Source: Psychrobacter sp. Ps6 (GTDB taxonomy: Bacteria > Pseudomonadota > Gammaproteobacteria > Pseudomonadales > Moraxellaceae). From it: a DNA stretch of 64,000 nucleotides. Position 1 is the first letter of the stretch, and every line of letters begins with the position of its first letter. A model generated the notes under the pieces. It was not told where the DNA came from, did no database searches, and was given only the letters and a program-made list of their open reading frames with translations. Of this stretch, positions 18,703 to 28,031 are shown piece after piece. A program made the position numbers and the translations under genes. The DNA lies in the NCBI RefSeq assembly GCF_022129235.1, contig NZ_JADQAI010000002.1:62001-126000 (forward strand), written 5' to 3'.

Positions 18703-19452
18703 ATGAAAACAGCCGTGGTTTATCGTATGGTCAAACCTGATCATGTTTGTCCATTTGGTTTAAAAGCACTCGATCTTTTAGAGCGTAATGGTTATCAGGT
18801 CGAAGACAAACATTTGACGAATGATGCTGAAACTCAAGCAATTAAAGACAAGTTCAATGTTAAAACTACGCCGCAGATTTTTATCGATGGCGAGCGCATA
18901 GGCGGGTATGACGATCTGCAAGCGTTTTTTGGCAAAGAGGTTTCTGAAAGTACTGAGATGAGCTACACGCCAGTGATCGCAATATTCGCAACCACAGCAC
19001 TCGCTAGTATTGCACTGACTTGGAGGTTTAGCAGCACATTGTTTTCGGTACAAACTATCATCTGGTTTGTTGCCTTATCCATGATCGTGCTTGCTATTCA
19101 AAAGTTGCAAGATTTAGAGAGTTTTACCAATCAATTTTTGGGATATGATTTGTTGGCACGTAAGGTAGTCCGTTACGCCTACGTTTATCCTTTCGCCGAG
19201 GCGTTTGTAGGTATTTCCATGTTAGCAGGTGTCGCATGGCTAAGTGTAGTAGCGGCTATGGTGGCTATATTTATAGGCGGTATCAATGGCCTCTCAGTAT
19301 TTAAGGCCGTCTATATAGACAAGCGTGAGCTAAAATGTGCCTGCGTTGGTGGTAACTCAAATGTACCGCTTGGTTTTGTATCTTTGACTGAAAACATTAT
19401 GATGGTTGGTATGGGCATATATATGCTCATGAAATTTTCAAGCACATTCTAG
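18703..19452 (+). CDS. Glutaredoxin-MauE/DoxX-like fusion membrane protein
   Basis: About 249 residues. The N-terminal 80 resemble glutaredoxin (VVYRMVKPDHVCPFGLKALDLL shortened as DHVCPFGLKA; TTPQIFIDGERIGGYDDL) with a single active-site Cys, CPFG. The rest has about four membrane segments like the MauE/DoxX family. A pair of Cys (KCACVGG) lies near the C-terminus. The ATG at 18703 follows AGGAG with 8-base spacing; a GTG nine bases earlier is less likely. It ends the copper module and may maintain thiol redox state or metal delivery at the membrane; this is inferred. Confidence 0.75.
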   Translation: MKTAVVYRMVKPDHVCPFGLKALDLLERNGYQVEDKHLTNDAETQAIKDKFNVKTTPQIFIDGERIGGYDDLQAFFGKEVSESTEMSYTPVIAIFATTALASIALTWRFSSTLFSVQTIIWFVALSMIVLAIQKLQDLESFTNQFLGYDLLARKVVRYAYVYPFAEAFVGISMLAGVAWLSVVAAMVAIFIGGINGLSVFKAVYIDKRELKCACVGGNSNVPLGFVSLTENIMMVGMGIYMLMKFSSTF

Positions 19453-19512
19453 TTCTTATGATGATTGGCCTTAGGCTTGAATCTAAATAAATCCGTGAAT
19501 AATTTAGAAAAA

Positions 19513-22500
19513 TCAACTCACAATAGATAGTTTCTCATCTGTGATTAGCATCATATGCACAAAAAACCGTAGTAGTGGTGAGTACTGCCATTTATTCGTT
19601 TGTTCTCTATGGTCTTGACTAGCAATACCAATATGGAAAGCATTTTTCGACTCATTAGATTGTTGTTTAATATCTTGATAATCGGTAGGTGACATAGTTT
19701 TCGTCAACAAGGACTCGTTGCTACTTATTAGCCAATGCTTCAAAGGCAGCAGTTTCCCAGCAATATCAATGAACCGCTGTAACTCTTTTTTATCTTCTTT
19801 TCTAAATGGTAAGTATGCTCGGCTACTAGAGAGTTTTTGACGACATATCTCAATAAACCAAGTCCAGTCAGTCTCTGATTTTTCTCGTAGACGATAGGCA
19901 TTATTTAACAAAAGCGAGAGCAATCTTAAATCACTTTGGTATTGAATGTTCAGTGGACTCAGTACAGGGGTATTTGAATCTGATAGCTTAACAAAGCGAG
20001 GTTTGCCGCGTTTGGTAGTGATAGCAGCAACCTCGCTGGCACGTTCTATTAGAACTTTTGCATCGTGAATAGAAATATTTGCTAACTGGGATGCTTTATT
20101 TAAAGGCATCTCTTTATCGTAGGTCTGTAGTAGCAGCTGTACTCGGTTTAGACCATAACGACTAAACAATTCATCAGTGGCTGGCGTACTGGTACTCAAG
20201 AGAAGTTGCTTATCACAGTTTTCGATCGTGAATTTCGGTGACTTGCGTTTGCCTTCTATGATATTTTTAAATAAAAGTGTACGTATACTAGACATATTGA
20301 TCATACCGTTATCATCAATGTCAGCATTATCACTGATCTTTCTTGGGCTAATTTTAGTAGATTTGGTAAGGTTAAGCAGTGTTTGTTTAGGCAGTTTTAT
20401 ATTAGAGACGCTTAACGCATAAGTAGCCATTAGAGTAGCAAAGTGATTGTAATACTCAAAGCTACGCTCAGGCGATAAGTGTCCCATAATACCTGATAGA
20501 GCGTACCAGCGATCTTGTGCATCTATATGCTCTCCGAGTAAGCCTTGTTGTATGCGTAGTATGTCGTTTTTGTCATAATCGGTTAGGGCTTCCACGAGAT
20601 CTGGATGGCCTAATAGCGCTAAAGATAGATTACTCACCGCCGTATGCCTAAACCCATGAAAGGTATGCTCTGCCGCACTATCATCTGCTGATATGTCTTT
20701 TAAGACTCGTTTGAGTAATTGCAACGGAACATGGTCATCAATAGGGCGCTGATCCGATGATAAGGTAAAGATAAATTTGTTTGAGTTGTCGCCAATATTA
20801 CTCTGCACAAAGTTAATAAAAAAATTCAGCTCATTAGGTTTGAGGAGAGCAAATAAGGGAACGCGGCGAATACTACTTTGAGTCTTAGTTGGACGGTAGC
20901 TATTGGGCCTGATCACCACTGAGGGTGTGGCTGTTTTTAAGCCTTCGATGTCATTATACTTAAGTCCCAACAGCTCTTTTTTGCGCATGCCAGTACGATA
21001 GACTAAGATAAATAAAAGCGCGAACATCTCCCGCTCCAATATATCTACAGAACCCAGTATCTGAGTAATAATGGCTTGGTACGCTTGCGGTGATATCAGC
21101 TCCGCACGTACACGTCGACCATTTTTGGCGTGTTGGAAGTTCACGGAGGGTAGGTTGTATTTACTCTTGGCAAAGTTGTGCATATTCTTTAATAAATTGG
21201 CAGAATATACAATGTCAGTATTATTACGTACGACAGCTTTATACTCTAAAATATCTTCATAGAGCTCTTCAAACTCTTCCTCTGACCAAATGTCAAGCGG
21301 CTGCGCTGTTGTGAAATATAACCATTCATAGCCTATGGTTCTGATATATTTCAAAATAGTTACGTTGTTCGGTGGTCCTTCTCGGCTTAGCAAACTGAGT
21401 ACCCAATCTAATAAAATTTTTTCACTTAAATCATCGTATTGCTTATAACGTTTTTGTACTCTTTCAATAAGAGTAGGTGGCTTTTTGCTAGTTTTTTTCT
21501 TTTTCTGTTTTTCTTCCATTTTGAAGTCTTTAGTCAGATTCATAATTAAATCAGACTTTCTAACCTCTATCTTTTTGTTAGAACTGCTAGGCGTCTCTTT
21601 TTGCATAATAGAGTTTTTGCTGATAGACAGCGTCAAGATATGTTCTAGATCATACGGCTCCTCTTTATACTGATATTTTTGGTTCAAAAACCAATCAAAG
21701 TCTTGCGTGCTCAGTCCAGTAGTGTTATGCATACCTCGCAGCACCCCAACTGAAGCGTGGTCAATGTCAGCGCCATCGAGCATCTCCCAGTGATAACTGG
21801 CGTAATATAAAAACCTTGAAAAGGGAAGTGGCTTAATACCTAAAGGCTTGATCACGTCAGACAAAGCTAAGGTCACATACTGTTTAATCTTAGCTGCTGA
21901 TAGCTTAGCAAGTGTACGTTCGGTCTCTGCTGGGCTGCTGTTTTTATGGTAACGAAGCAGCCAACACTGACTGACCACATCTACAATGATTTGCTTAGTG
22001 TTATAAAGCTTGTCACTTCCTTCTTCGCGCTCGTTACCAAAGCGCTTTTGGACAAAACGCGGTGAGACTATTATCCTTTCTTTGATGAATGGCTGATACT
22101 CTTTGGCGAGCAATGAGGTAAGCCACCCTTGAAGCATTTGTACTTCATTGATACCGCCATATACAATCCCTGAGAATATCAGCCAGCCTATGATTTCCTC
22201 TTGGCTGTAATCGGCTGTTTGCTCCCAATCATGCTCTACTGCGCGAATAATTTTGACCAGTGATTTGCCGTTTTTGACCCAGTCGTCATTAATAGTCAAC
22301 GGATTAAACTTTATGGGCTGCGGCGCGATTATCTTAGGATAATAGTGTTCTGCAAGCATGTAACGTTGATTTTGATAATCAATAAACTGACTGACAGTTT
22401 GCCATGCTTGTTTTAAGGTTTTGGTTGTTTTATAGGCTTGAGAGATTTTGTCCTGAACAATAGCTTGAAAATTATCGAACCCTTCGCCAGATAAAGGCTT

Positions 22501-22857
22501 TAGCTTATTAGTAAAATCACGCTGAAACTGACCTATCACTTGGCTTTCTGGCAGCCATAACTCATCAGCACGACTTATAGGGCTCGGCATAGGGAAAAAG
22601 GTGCGACTATCTGGCCAAAGTACTTGTTCGTAGTGTCCGTAATATTTACTAATAGATTGGGTGAGCCTAATGTTGCCAGGATAGGATTTTTGCAAGAAGT
22701 CCCACTCGGTCTGTAAGTCAGCCAATAGCTTTATGTCGTAATTTTTAGGGACATCATCTTTTAGTTCAGAAGGATAAGGCACGTAACGTTTTTTTCTACC
22801 ATCAAATTTTGCTAAACCATCAATGATTTTTGGCAGGTGGATATTATCTATGAGCAT
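19513..22857 (-). CDS. Large site-specific tyrosine recombinase
   Basis: A 1114-residue protein whose catalytic domain lies in the middle to C-terminal half (about 590-820). The full set is visible: first Arg in YRTGMRKKELLGLKY (about 622), HGFRHTA (HxxR, about 734), GHLSPERSFEYYNH with the second His and the likely nucleophile Tyr (about 794-805). The large N-terminal region and C-terminal 300 residues have no recognised domain. It is the last gene of a three-gene operon and overlaps the gene before it by 14 bases. Grouped large recombinases of this sort mark integrative islands, so it probably mobilises the neighbouring DNA. Confidence 0.82.
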   Translation of the reverse strand: MLIDNIHLPKIIDGLAKFDGRKKRYVPYPSELKDDVPKNYDIKLLADLQTEWDFLQKSYPGNIRLTQSISKYYGHYEQVLWPDSRTFFPMPSPISRADELWLPESQVIGQFQRDFTNKLKPLSGEGFDNFQAIVQDKISQAYKTTKTLKQAWQTVSQFIDYQNQRYMLAEHYYPKIIAPQPIKFNPLTINDDWVKNGKSLVKIIRAVEHDWEQTADYSQEEIIGWLIFSGIVYGGINEVQMLQGWLTSLLAKEYQPFIKERIIVSPRFVQKRFGNEREEGSDKLYNTKQIIVDVVSQCWLLRYHKNSSPAETERTLAKLSAAKIKQYVTLALSDVIKPLGIKPLPFSRFLYYASYHWEMLDGADIDHASVGVLRGMHNTTGLSTQDFDWFLNQKYQYKEEPYDLEHILTLSISKNSIMQKETPSSSNKKIEVRKSDLIMNLTKDFKMEEKQKKKKTSKKPPTLIERVQKRYKQYDDLSEKILLDWVLSLLSREGPPNNVTILKYIRTIGYEWLYFTTAQPLDIWSEEEFEELYEDILEYKAVVRNNTDIVYSANLLKNMHNFAKSKYNLPSVNFQHAKNGRRVRAELISPQAYQAIITQILGSVDILEREMFALLFILVYRTGMRKKELLGLKYNDIEGLKTATPSVVIRPNSYRPTKTQSSIRRVPLFALLKPNELNFFINFVQSNIGDNSNKFIFTLSSDQRPIDDHVPLQLLKRVLKDISADDSAAEHTFHGFRHTAVSNLSLALLGHPDLVEALTDYDKNDILRIQQGLLGEHIDAQDRWYALSGIMGHLSPERSFEYYNHFATLMATYALSVSNIKLPKQTLLNLTKSTKISPRKISDNADIDDNGMINMSSIRTLLFKNIIEGKRKSPKFTIENCDKQLLLSTSTPATDELFSRYGLNRVQLLLQTYDKEMPLNKASQLANISIHDAKVLIERASEVAAITTKRGKPRFVKLSDSNTPVLSPLNIQYQSDLRLLSLLLNNAYRLREKSETDWTWFIEICRQKLSSSRAYLPFRKEDKKELQRFIDIAGKLLPLKHWLISSNESLLTKTMSPTDYQDIKQQSNESKNAFHIGIASQDHREQTNKWQYSPLLRFFVHMMLITDEKLSIVS

Positions 22858-25330
22858 GGTCTGCCTCTACAAGTCTTCTCTCAGTACGGCTGAGCTTAGA
22901 ATAGTTGTTCACTTTTATAAGATTTAACCCTAACTGCTCAGCGATCTGCTCAAATACAGGTGCAACACGTTTAATATCTGCTTTACTGCACGATGAAAAA
23001 CGACCTAATACTTCTTGTCGAGATTTTTCATGACCAATAACGGTGTTGATTAGCGGAAGCTGAACGCCATATTTCTCAAGCTGAGTACGTACGAAATGAC
23101 GTGTCCAATAAGGGTTGGCATCAATGATGTCTTTAGTCATATGATAGGCATCGCCTCGCTTGATGTCTTTTAGATTATTTACACTTGCAGATAAGAGCTT
23201 CAATAGTGCTTCATCGTTACCTAAGCGGATACTATCGATAGTCTCCCTGATTTCTGGCTTTGATTGATGTTTAGTCTCATAGTCACTTAGATAGTCTCTA
23301 TATTGTGTTAAAAGGCGTACAACAGTAGGGCATAATGGAATTAGCCGATCAGTTCGCACTTTTTTAACAGGCTTATCATTGATAACAAGCCAGCCCATAT
23401 CGAGATCGATATTACACATTTTTCCAAGACCATTATTTGGTCGCACGCCGGTTAAAAGGCAGAATACAAACCATACTAAAATACTGATTCTATTAAAGTG
23501 AATATCATGAGTTGTACTCTGTTCCGCCCAGTGCTTCATCCCATTTATAATCTTATATACAGTTTTGAGCGTGAGTGCAAAAGCTGAGCCCACCGCATAT
23601 TTATGCCAAGGCGTGATATAAGTTAAGTCAAAGTCACTATGACTATTAAATACGCTCAGTGCTGATTTATAGTGTGCAAGAAGTTCCTCACTGGTATGGC
23701 TGCTATAGTACATTGCTGGAGCATGAGGTGCTGATGTGCGGCAAATAATATCGGCGATATGCGCATGGCAATTTGGCGTATAGCGAGAGAGTACAACGTG
23801 CAATGCCGTTTCTATTCGATTGACTGAAAGGTAAGGTAGACCAAGGCTACTACGTAAGTCAGCGAGATAAGCTATAAAGTCCGCTTTCACAGGCAATTTG
23901 CAAGCAATCAGGTTATCAATTAGCCATAAAGGTAGTGGGATTTTGATGTCATCAGAGTGGTTTTCGTAATCTTGCTTCGTTAATGTCTGACTAACAGAGC
24001 GTTTAGTAATACCAAGGCTGTGTTTGATGTAAGCTCTTTTATCGTAGATACCAAAAATACTAGGATGACCGATATAACCTGATATGAGTAACGATTTAAC
24101 TGGGAGACCAGTCAGCATTGAGAGCAATAGAATACCAGCGCAGATTTTATTCGTTTCTGTCTCTGGTAGAGATTTGGCATCTTGGTGTAGCGCGGCAAAT
24201 AGGACTTGGTAACCAGCAAGGGATAGCAGTCGTGTATTAGAATTGAGCGCAAGATTACGCTGGGCCATATATTTTTGCTGCAGTGACAAATCAATAGTTT
24301 GTAGCGGTATAGATTGCTGTATGAGAGGGTCTGGATAGTTGTCGTAGCTGATATATGGCGCTTCATTGTGATCGAGATACTCTTCAAAACTCGTCGTTAA
24401 TCCTTCATAAGTTTCTGTATGGGCATCTAGAAATCCCAGATCTACAGCAGTAGCATTATGCTCAATGTCATCCGGTGTACTGCTCCAATTATTGTCGCTA
24501 TGTGTACTACCCCAGTTATGAGTCGGCATATTAGAGTCAGCTTGATATATCGGATTGTTATCAGATAATTTTATAGGCTTGATACTATTATTTTTTGGTG
24601 GTTTTTTACGTTTAGGTTTTGCTGCCTGTAAGTTATATGCGTGCTGGTAGGCGATCGTTATTTTATCTATTTGGCCAAGCTTGGCCTTCAATATAGATTT
24701 TTCACTTTTTGCTTTGACTGAGTCACTAATAGGGTTGTTAGTTAATGCCTCAAACTCACTTTTTTTCTGCTCTAATAGATTATTGAGAAGGGTAGATATG
24801 TACTCCACACTTATGGTCATCTGAGGCAAGTCGGGTAGTTCACGCCAAATCCACGTTCGTCTTATAGAGCTTGAAAACTGAGCTTGTTTAAACTGCATTA
24901 ATATATTATCAGTGTGCTTTTTTATACCATGCCGCATCAGCAGTACGCTGGTGTGCATTGCTATAGCTAGCCAAATCAGATTTTTTCTTAGAAAATTATG
25001 GGGGACTCTGTTTATAGGGTTCTGCATGAGAATGAGTAGCTGCATCATCAGCGGCTTTCGTGCCAGTGCTGATTTGCTAGTCTCCATATAGCGGCGAGCG
25101 ACGGGTTCTGTTTGTAATATCTGTACGATACACTCGAACAAATCTTGAACAGAGTCATCCGGATATACATAGCTATCATTTACCGAAATAACAATGGCAG
25201 ATATGGCAGCTAAAACTTCTTTTGGGTATATGAATACCTCATCATCGCTAAGTGTATTAACAATATCTGTTAATGTTTGCGTACTAAGCCATTCTCGCTG
25301 TTCATGAATGCCTTCAGTATTTTTCGTCAT
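22844..25330 (-). CDS. Tyrosine-recombinase-like protein, catalytic Tyr apparently replaced by Phe
   Basis: An 828-residue integrase-like protein. Near the C-terminus it has LLTGVRPNNGLGKM (first Arg, about 628), TRHFVRTQL (HxxR, about 743) and IGHEKSRQEVLGRFSS (about 766-780). Where the nucleophilic Tyr is expected there is Phe in GRFSS, so the protein may not cut DNA by itself. The N-terminal 550 residues are unrecognised apart from a low-complexity Asn/Asp/Ser stretch near 265-300. It starts within the stop of the 169-aa gene (ATGA) and overlaps the next recombinase by 14 bases, so the three are translated together and probably act as a complex. Confidence 0.72.
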   Translation of the reverse strand: MTKNTEGIHEQREWLSTQTLTDIVNTLSDDEVFIYPKEVLAAISAIVISVNDSYVYPDDSVQDLFECIVQILQTEPVARRYMETSKSALARKPLMMQLLILMQNPINRVPHNFLRKNLIWLAIAMHTSVLLMRHGIKKHTDNILMQFKQAQFSSSIRRTWIWRELPDLPQMTISVEYISTLLNNLLEQKKSEFEALTNNPISDSVKAKSEKSILKAKLGQIDKITIAYQHAYNLQAAKPKRKKPPKNNSIKPIKLSDNNPIYQADSNMPTHNWGSTHSDNNWSSTPDDIEHNATAVDLGFLDAHTETYEGLTTSFEEYLDHNEAPYISYDNYPDPLIQQSIPLQTIDLSLQQKYMAQRNLALNSNTRLLSLAGYQVLFAALHQDAKSLPETETNKICAGILLLSMLTGLPVKSLLISGYIGHPSIFGIYDKRAYIKHSLGITKRSVSQTLTKQDYENHSDDIKIPLPLWLIDNLIACKLPVKADFIAYLADLRSSLGLPYLSVNRIETALHVVLSRYTPNCHAHIADIICRTSAPHAPAMYYSSHTSEELLAHYKSALSVFNSHSDFDLTYITPWHKYAVGSAFALTLKTVYKIINGMKHWAEQSTTHDIHFNRISILVWFVFCLLTGVRPNNGLGKMCNIDLDMGWLVINDKPVKKVRTDRLIPLCPTVVRLLTQYRDYLSDYETKHQSKPEIRETIDSIRLGNDEALLKLLSASVNNLKDIKRGDAYHMTKDIIDANPYWTRHFVRTQLEKYGVQLPLINTVIGHEKSRQEVLGRFSSCSKADIKRVAPVFEQIAEQLGLNLIKVNNYSKLSRTERRLVEADHAHR

Positions 25331-25836
25331 AAAACACTCTCAGAAGATCGCTTATGGTAGGTTTGCTCATTGATATTTATGAGTTGACAAAATGTAGTAA
25401 TAGGAAAGGTGTTTTTGTTAAATAACGCTTGGTTCATACTTATAGTTAAAATCTCATTTAAGCAGGTATAGATAAGCTTTATGTCTAAGAGCTTTTTATA
25501 CCGAGCGATGATGTCAACCAATTCATAAAAAGGTATGCCAGACACTAACTGCTCTTCACTTATGCTACCTATACTCACATCTTTTCTGACTAATTTTTGA
25601 TCTATGCTGAACAGTTTTAAGGAGTAGTAGAGTTCGAAATTATTGACCATCGACCATACTGTCTTTTCTTTAATAAATAATGTAGGTCTGAAGAAGACTC
25701 GGTTCTGCTCCATTTCTATATCATGACTACCCATTGAAGGTCGAATATGATTAACGTAAATATCGAACAAACTAATGATATCTGGATGTATCGTCACTGT
25801 GTTTTTTTGAAGCTTAGCTATTGATATCCTATCCAT
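25327..25836 (-). CDS. Small protein heading the recombinase operon, function unknown
   Basis: A 169-residue protein beginning MDRISIAKLQKNTVTIHP. I recognise no domain or catalytic motif; it is mixed alpha-helical in appearance, with one Cys near the middle and one near the end. It overlaps the 828-aa recombinase gene by 4 bases (ATGA) and is the first gene of the operon. In other multi-recombinase modules a small accessory protein often accompanies the integrases, so a DNA-binding or accessory role is possible, but nothing in the sequence proves it. Confidence 0.6.
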   Translation of the reverse strand: MDRISIAKLQKNTVTIHPDIISLFDIYVNHIRPSMGSHDIEMEQNRVFFRPTLFIKEKTVWSMVNNFELYYSLKLFSIDQKLVRKDVSIGSISEEQLVSGIPFYELVDIIARYKKLLDIKLIYTCLNEILTISMNQALFNKNTFPITTFCQLININEQTYHKRSSESVL

Positions 25837-25955
25837 TTCTTCCTCACTTAGTCCATACTCTCTAAATATTTAAGTCGGCATTTATCACTTGTTTACCTCC
25901 ACTCTATAATAAATAAAACCAAAAATCAGATAATAGTTTGAAGACTAGAAACAAG

Positions 25956-25972
25956 ACGTCAACTGTTGACGT
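25956..25972. promoter_or_regulatory. Perfect palindrome upstream of the recombinase operon
   Basis: ACGTCAAC-T-GTTGACGT, 8-bp perfect arms around one base, 120 bases upstream of the 169-aa gene. It stands out in an AT-rich 357-base gap (25837-26193) with no gene in it, and is a candidate operator for the recombinase operon. No clear promoter was picked. Confidence 0.4.
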
Positions 25973-26193
25973 GTGTGGATAGAATACAATTATTAATAGG
26001 TAATTAAACTTTTTATATCTCTCTATATCAGCTTAGTCTTTCTTATAGTAACGGGATGATAGTTAAAGTTAATGATTTTGAATAAAGAAGAAGGGAAACG
26101 ACAAGAGAGTTCATGTCGATTGAAGCTTAGCTACTAATATAAATAGATAAGAATATTATCTAGTCGCTTATTTTATATCTAACTATAACCATC

Positions 26194-26445
26194 CTACCGC
26201 CACTCAAGTATCTGAGCCGCCAACGCATCATCAGCAAAAAAATAAGCTGGCGGTACATTTAGCGTCTTGGCTATTAATGTCAGTATTTGAAAATCCGGTT
26301 GATGAATGCCGCGCTCATAACGATTGATACGCGTACTGGCGACAAACTCATCTAATCCAATAGCAAGACCTAATTGCTCCTGCGTAAGTCCTTTTGCCTT
26401 TCGTGCCTCTTTAAACCTTTTAGTAAATATAGTCTGTAAATTCAT
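26194..26445 (-). CDS. XRE-family HTH transcriptional regulator
   Basis: An 83-residue Cro/CI-type regulator: helix-turn-helix from FKEARKAKGLTQEQLGLAIGL to TRINRYERGIHQPDF (about residues 11-52), then a short tail ending AAQILEWR. It stands alone, with a symmetric TACTACG-AATAA-CGTAGTA site 54-72 bases upstream that may be its own operator. It may control the neighbouring recombinase operon or only itself. The length is normal for single-domain XRE proteins. Confidence 0.85.
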   Translation of the reverse strand: MNLQTIFTKRFKEARKAKGLTQEQLGLAIGLDEFVASTRINRYERGIHQPDFQILTLIAKTLNVPPAYFFADDALAAQILEWR

Positions 26446-26466
26446 AGGTCATCTCAAAATAAATAA

Positions 26467-26517
26467 ACTACGAATTTCGTCTATTTCTTCTTGATTTTTA
26501 CTACGAATAACGTAGTA
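26467..26517. promoter_or_regulatory. Candidate operator sites of the XRE regulator
   Basis: A perfect inverted repeat TACTACG-AATAA-CGTAGTA (26499-26517) and a second, weaker copy ACTACGAATTTCGT (26467-26480) lie between the divergent XRE gene and the 208-aa membrane protein gene. Two similar sites next to an XRE gene suggest autoregulation. Confidence 0.5.
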
Positions 26518-26605
26518 TTACCATTTATCTATGTAGGCCGGATTTTTGTCGTGTAGATGATATGGGAAATAAAACTGACTTTTAATTGACTAGAGAGTGA
26601 TAAGA

Positions 26606-27232
26606 ATGACTATCCAAACAGTATTGGCTCCTGACAACCGTGCACCTAAATTTAATTTAGGCAAGCCTAGCTGGTCGACACAGCTTCTTACTAATAAGAA
26701 ATTTTGGATAGTGGTGGGTGGTTTATCAGTGCTCTTTTTAATTATGGGCGTGCCTTTTGATACCGTATTTCTCATATACCTTATCGCTGCCATACTTGGA
26801 TTTATAGCTTCAATGATAGGTTCGCAATTTAAGGCTTTTGCTAGACTCATCAGGAACGACAAGGTTCCCGCTTATTTCCAGCAGAATCATGATTACTTTA
26901 AGCAGCACCTCGTACAAAATCATAACTTTCAGGTGGATTATGAATCGGTGGGGATTTTGGTTGATGCGCAAGCTAAGCGCATTGCTTTTACGCTTGATCC
27001 TAAAGTCAGACCTCAGGTCATTGTCTGTGACTTTGTGGATGTTCAGCGTTGGCAGGCCTATTCGCAAGGAGTAGAAACGCAAAATCAGTATGGCGCCACA
27101 CGAAGTTTAATCAGTAAGCACTATGTGAGTGTGTACATCAGAAACCCTGAGCAGCCGAGATATGACTTTTTTGCAGCAGATAGTGTCGATGCTGATCAAT
27201 GGGTGGCTAGATTAAGTGCGCTGTTGAATTAA
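26606..27232 (+). CDS. Membrane protein of unknown function, 208 aa
   Basis: A 208-residue protein with two adjacent membrane segments (about residues 35-53 and 55-75) and a soluble C-terminal region of about 130 residues. The latter has a beta-rich look (VGILVDAQAKRIAFTLDP, VIVCDFVDVQRW, VSVYIRN) and resembles PH-like or DUF4755-like domains only vaguely. The ATG at 26606 is preferred to an in-frame GTG at 26597. It precedes two other envelope proteins and shares no obvious promoter with them. Function unknown. Confidence 0.65.
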   Translation: MTIQTVLAPDNRAPKFNLGKPSWSTQLLTNKKFWIVVGGLSVLFLIMGVPFDTVFLIYLIAAILGFIASMIGSQFKAFARLIRNDKVPAYFQQNHDYFKQHLVQNHNFQVDYESVGILVDAQAKRIAFTLDPKVRPQVIVCDFVDVQRWQAYSQGVETQNQYGATRSLISKHYVSVYIRNPEQPRYDFFAADSVDADQWVARLSALLN

Positions 27233-27297
27233 TAATGGCTATAATACAAAAGCAGACTAAAATTGATTAATTATTAACTTATAAAAGGATAAGTATT

Positions 27298-27966
27298 ATG
27301 AACAAACAAACCCTTTGCCTGAGCCTTATGCTTGGCTTAACGTTGAGCACTACTGCCATAGCAGCTGACTACAATAGCTTTTTATCACCCAGCTCTTTAG
27401 GTAAAGAGGTCAAGACAGTGAACAGTCAGTATAAGCTTGGCCTCAAAAAACAAGAAGGTGGTGGTTATAGTAATAGCGACGCGTACGACTGTAATCTTGA
27501 CGTGAGTGTTAATAGTCGAAATCTGATAACACGTATTCAAGTCTCACCCAATACCGAGAAGTGCCGTTATCAAGCAACGTCGAGCGGAGCAAGTTTCAAT
27601 GCTAAAAGTACTAAAACAGTAGACATTCTTAACCAAGTAAAGCTTGAAGATATCAAGTTCATCCCAGGATGTTTTAATTGTCCTTCGCGTATTGAGTTAC
27701 CTGATAGCTTAGTGGTTAATAGATCTCAGGACAAATACTATACCGAGTTTGAGGTATCAGGCTATAACGGTGATTATCACGATTTTATGGCCAAAAAGCT
27801 GTTTGGTAGTTTTAGCCAAGATGACTACTATCCAACCATGGATAAGTTAGAAGAAAAATTGAGTAATAGCCCTGATAGTTATGACCGTAAAGATTTCAAA
27901 CTCAAAGCCATTCAGACCTATGATCTTCAGCAGCAACCATGGAGTTATGCGATTGGTCTCAAGTAG
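27298..27966 (+). CDS. Secreted/periplasmic protein of unknown function, 222 aa
   Basis: A 222-residue protein with a good signal peptide (residues 1-22, cleavage after AIAA). The mature part has four Cys: C61 (YDCNLD), C83 (EKCRY) and a CFNC pair near 119-122, so two disulphides are likely. No family is recognised. AAAGGA precedes the ATG by 8 bases. It is followed after a short gap by the lipoprotein gene, and the pair may form a small envelope unit. Confidence 0.65.
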   Translation: MNKQTLCLSLMLGLTLSTTAIAADYNSFLSPSSLGKEVKTVNSQYKLGLKKQEGGGYSNSDAYDCNLDVSVNSRNLITRIQVSPNTEKCRYQATSSGASFNAKSTKTVDILNQVKLEDIKFIPGCFNCPSRIELPDSLVVNRSQDKYYTEFEVSGYNGDYHDFMAKKLFGSFSQDDYYPTMDKLEEKLSNSPDSYDRKDFKLKAIQTYDLQQQPWSYAIGLK

Positions 27967-28031
27967 CTATTAGCCTAAAAATGCTGAATAACAATGATCT
28001 ATTGAAACGATTGATAAAAGGGAAGATGGCT

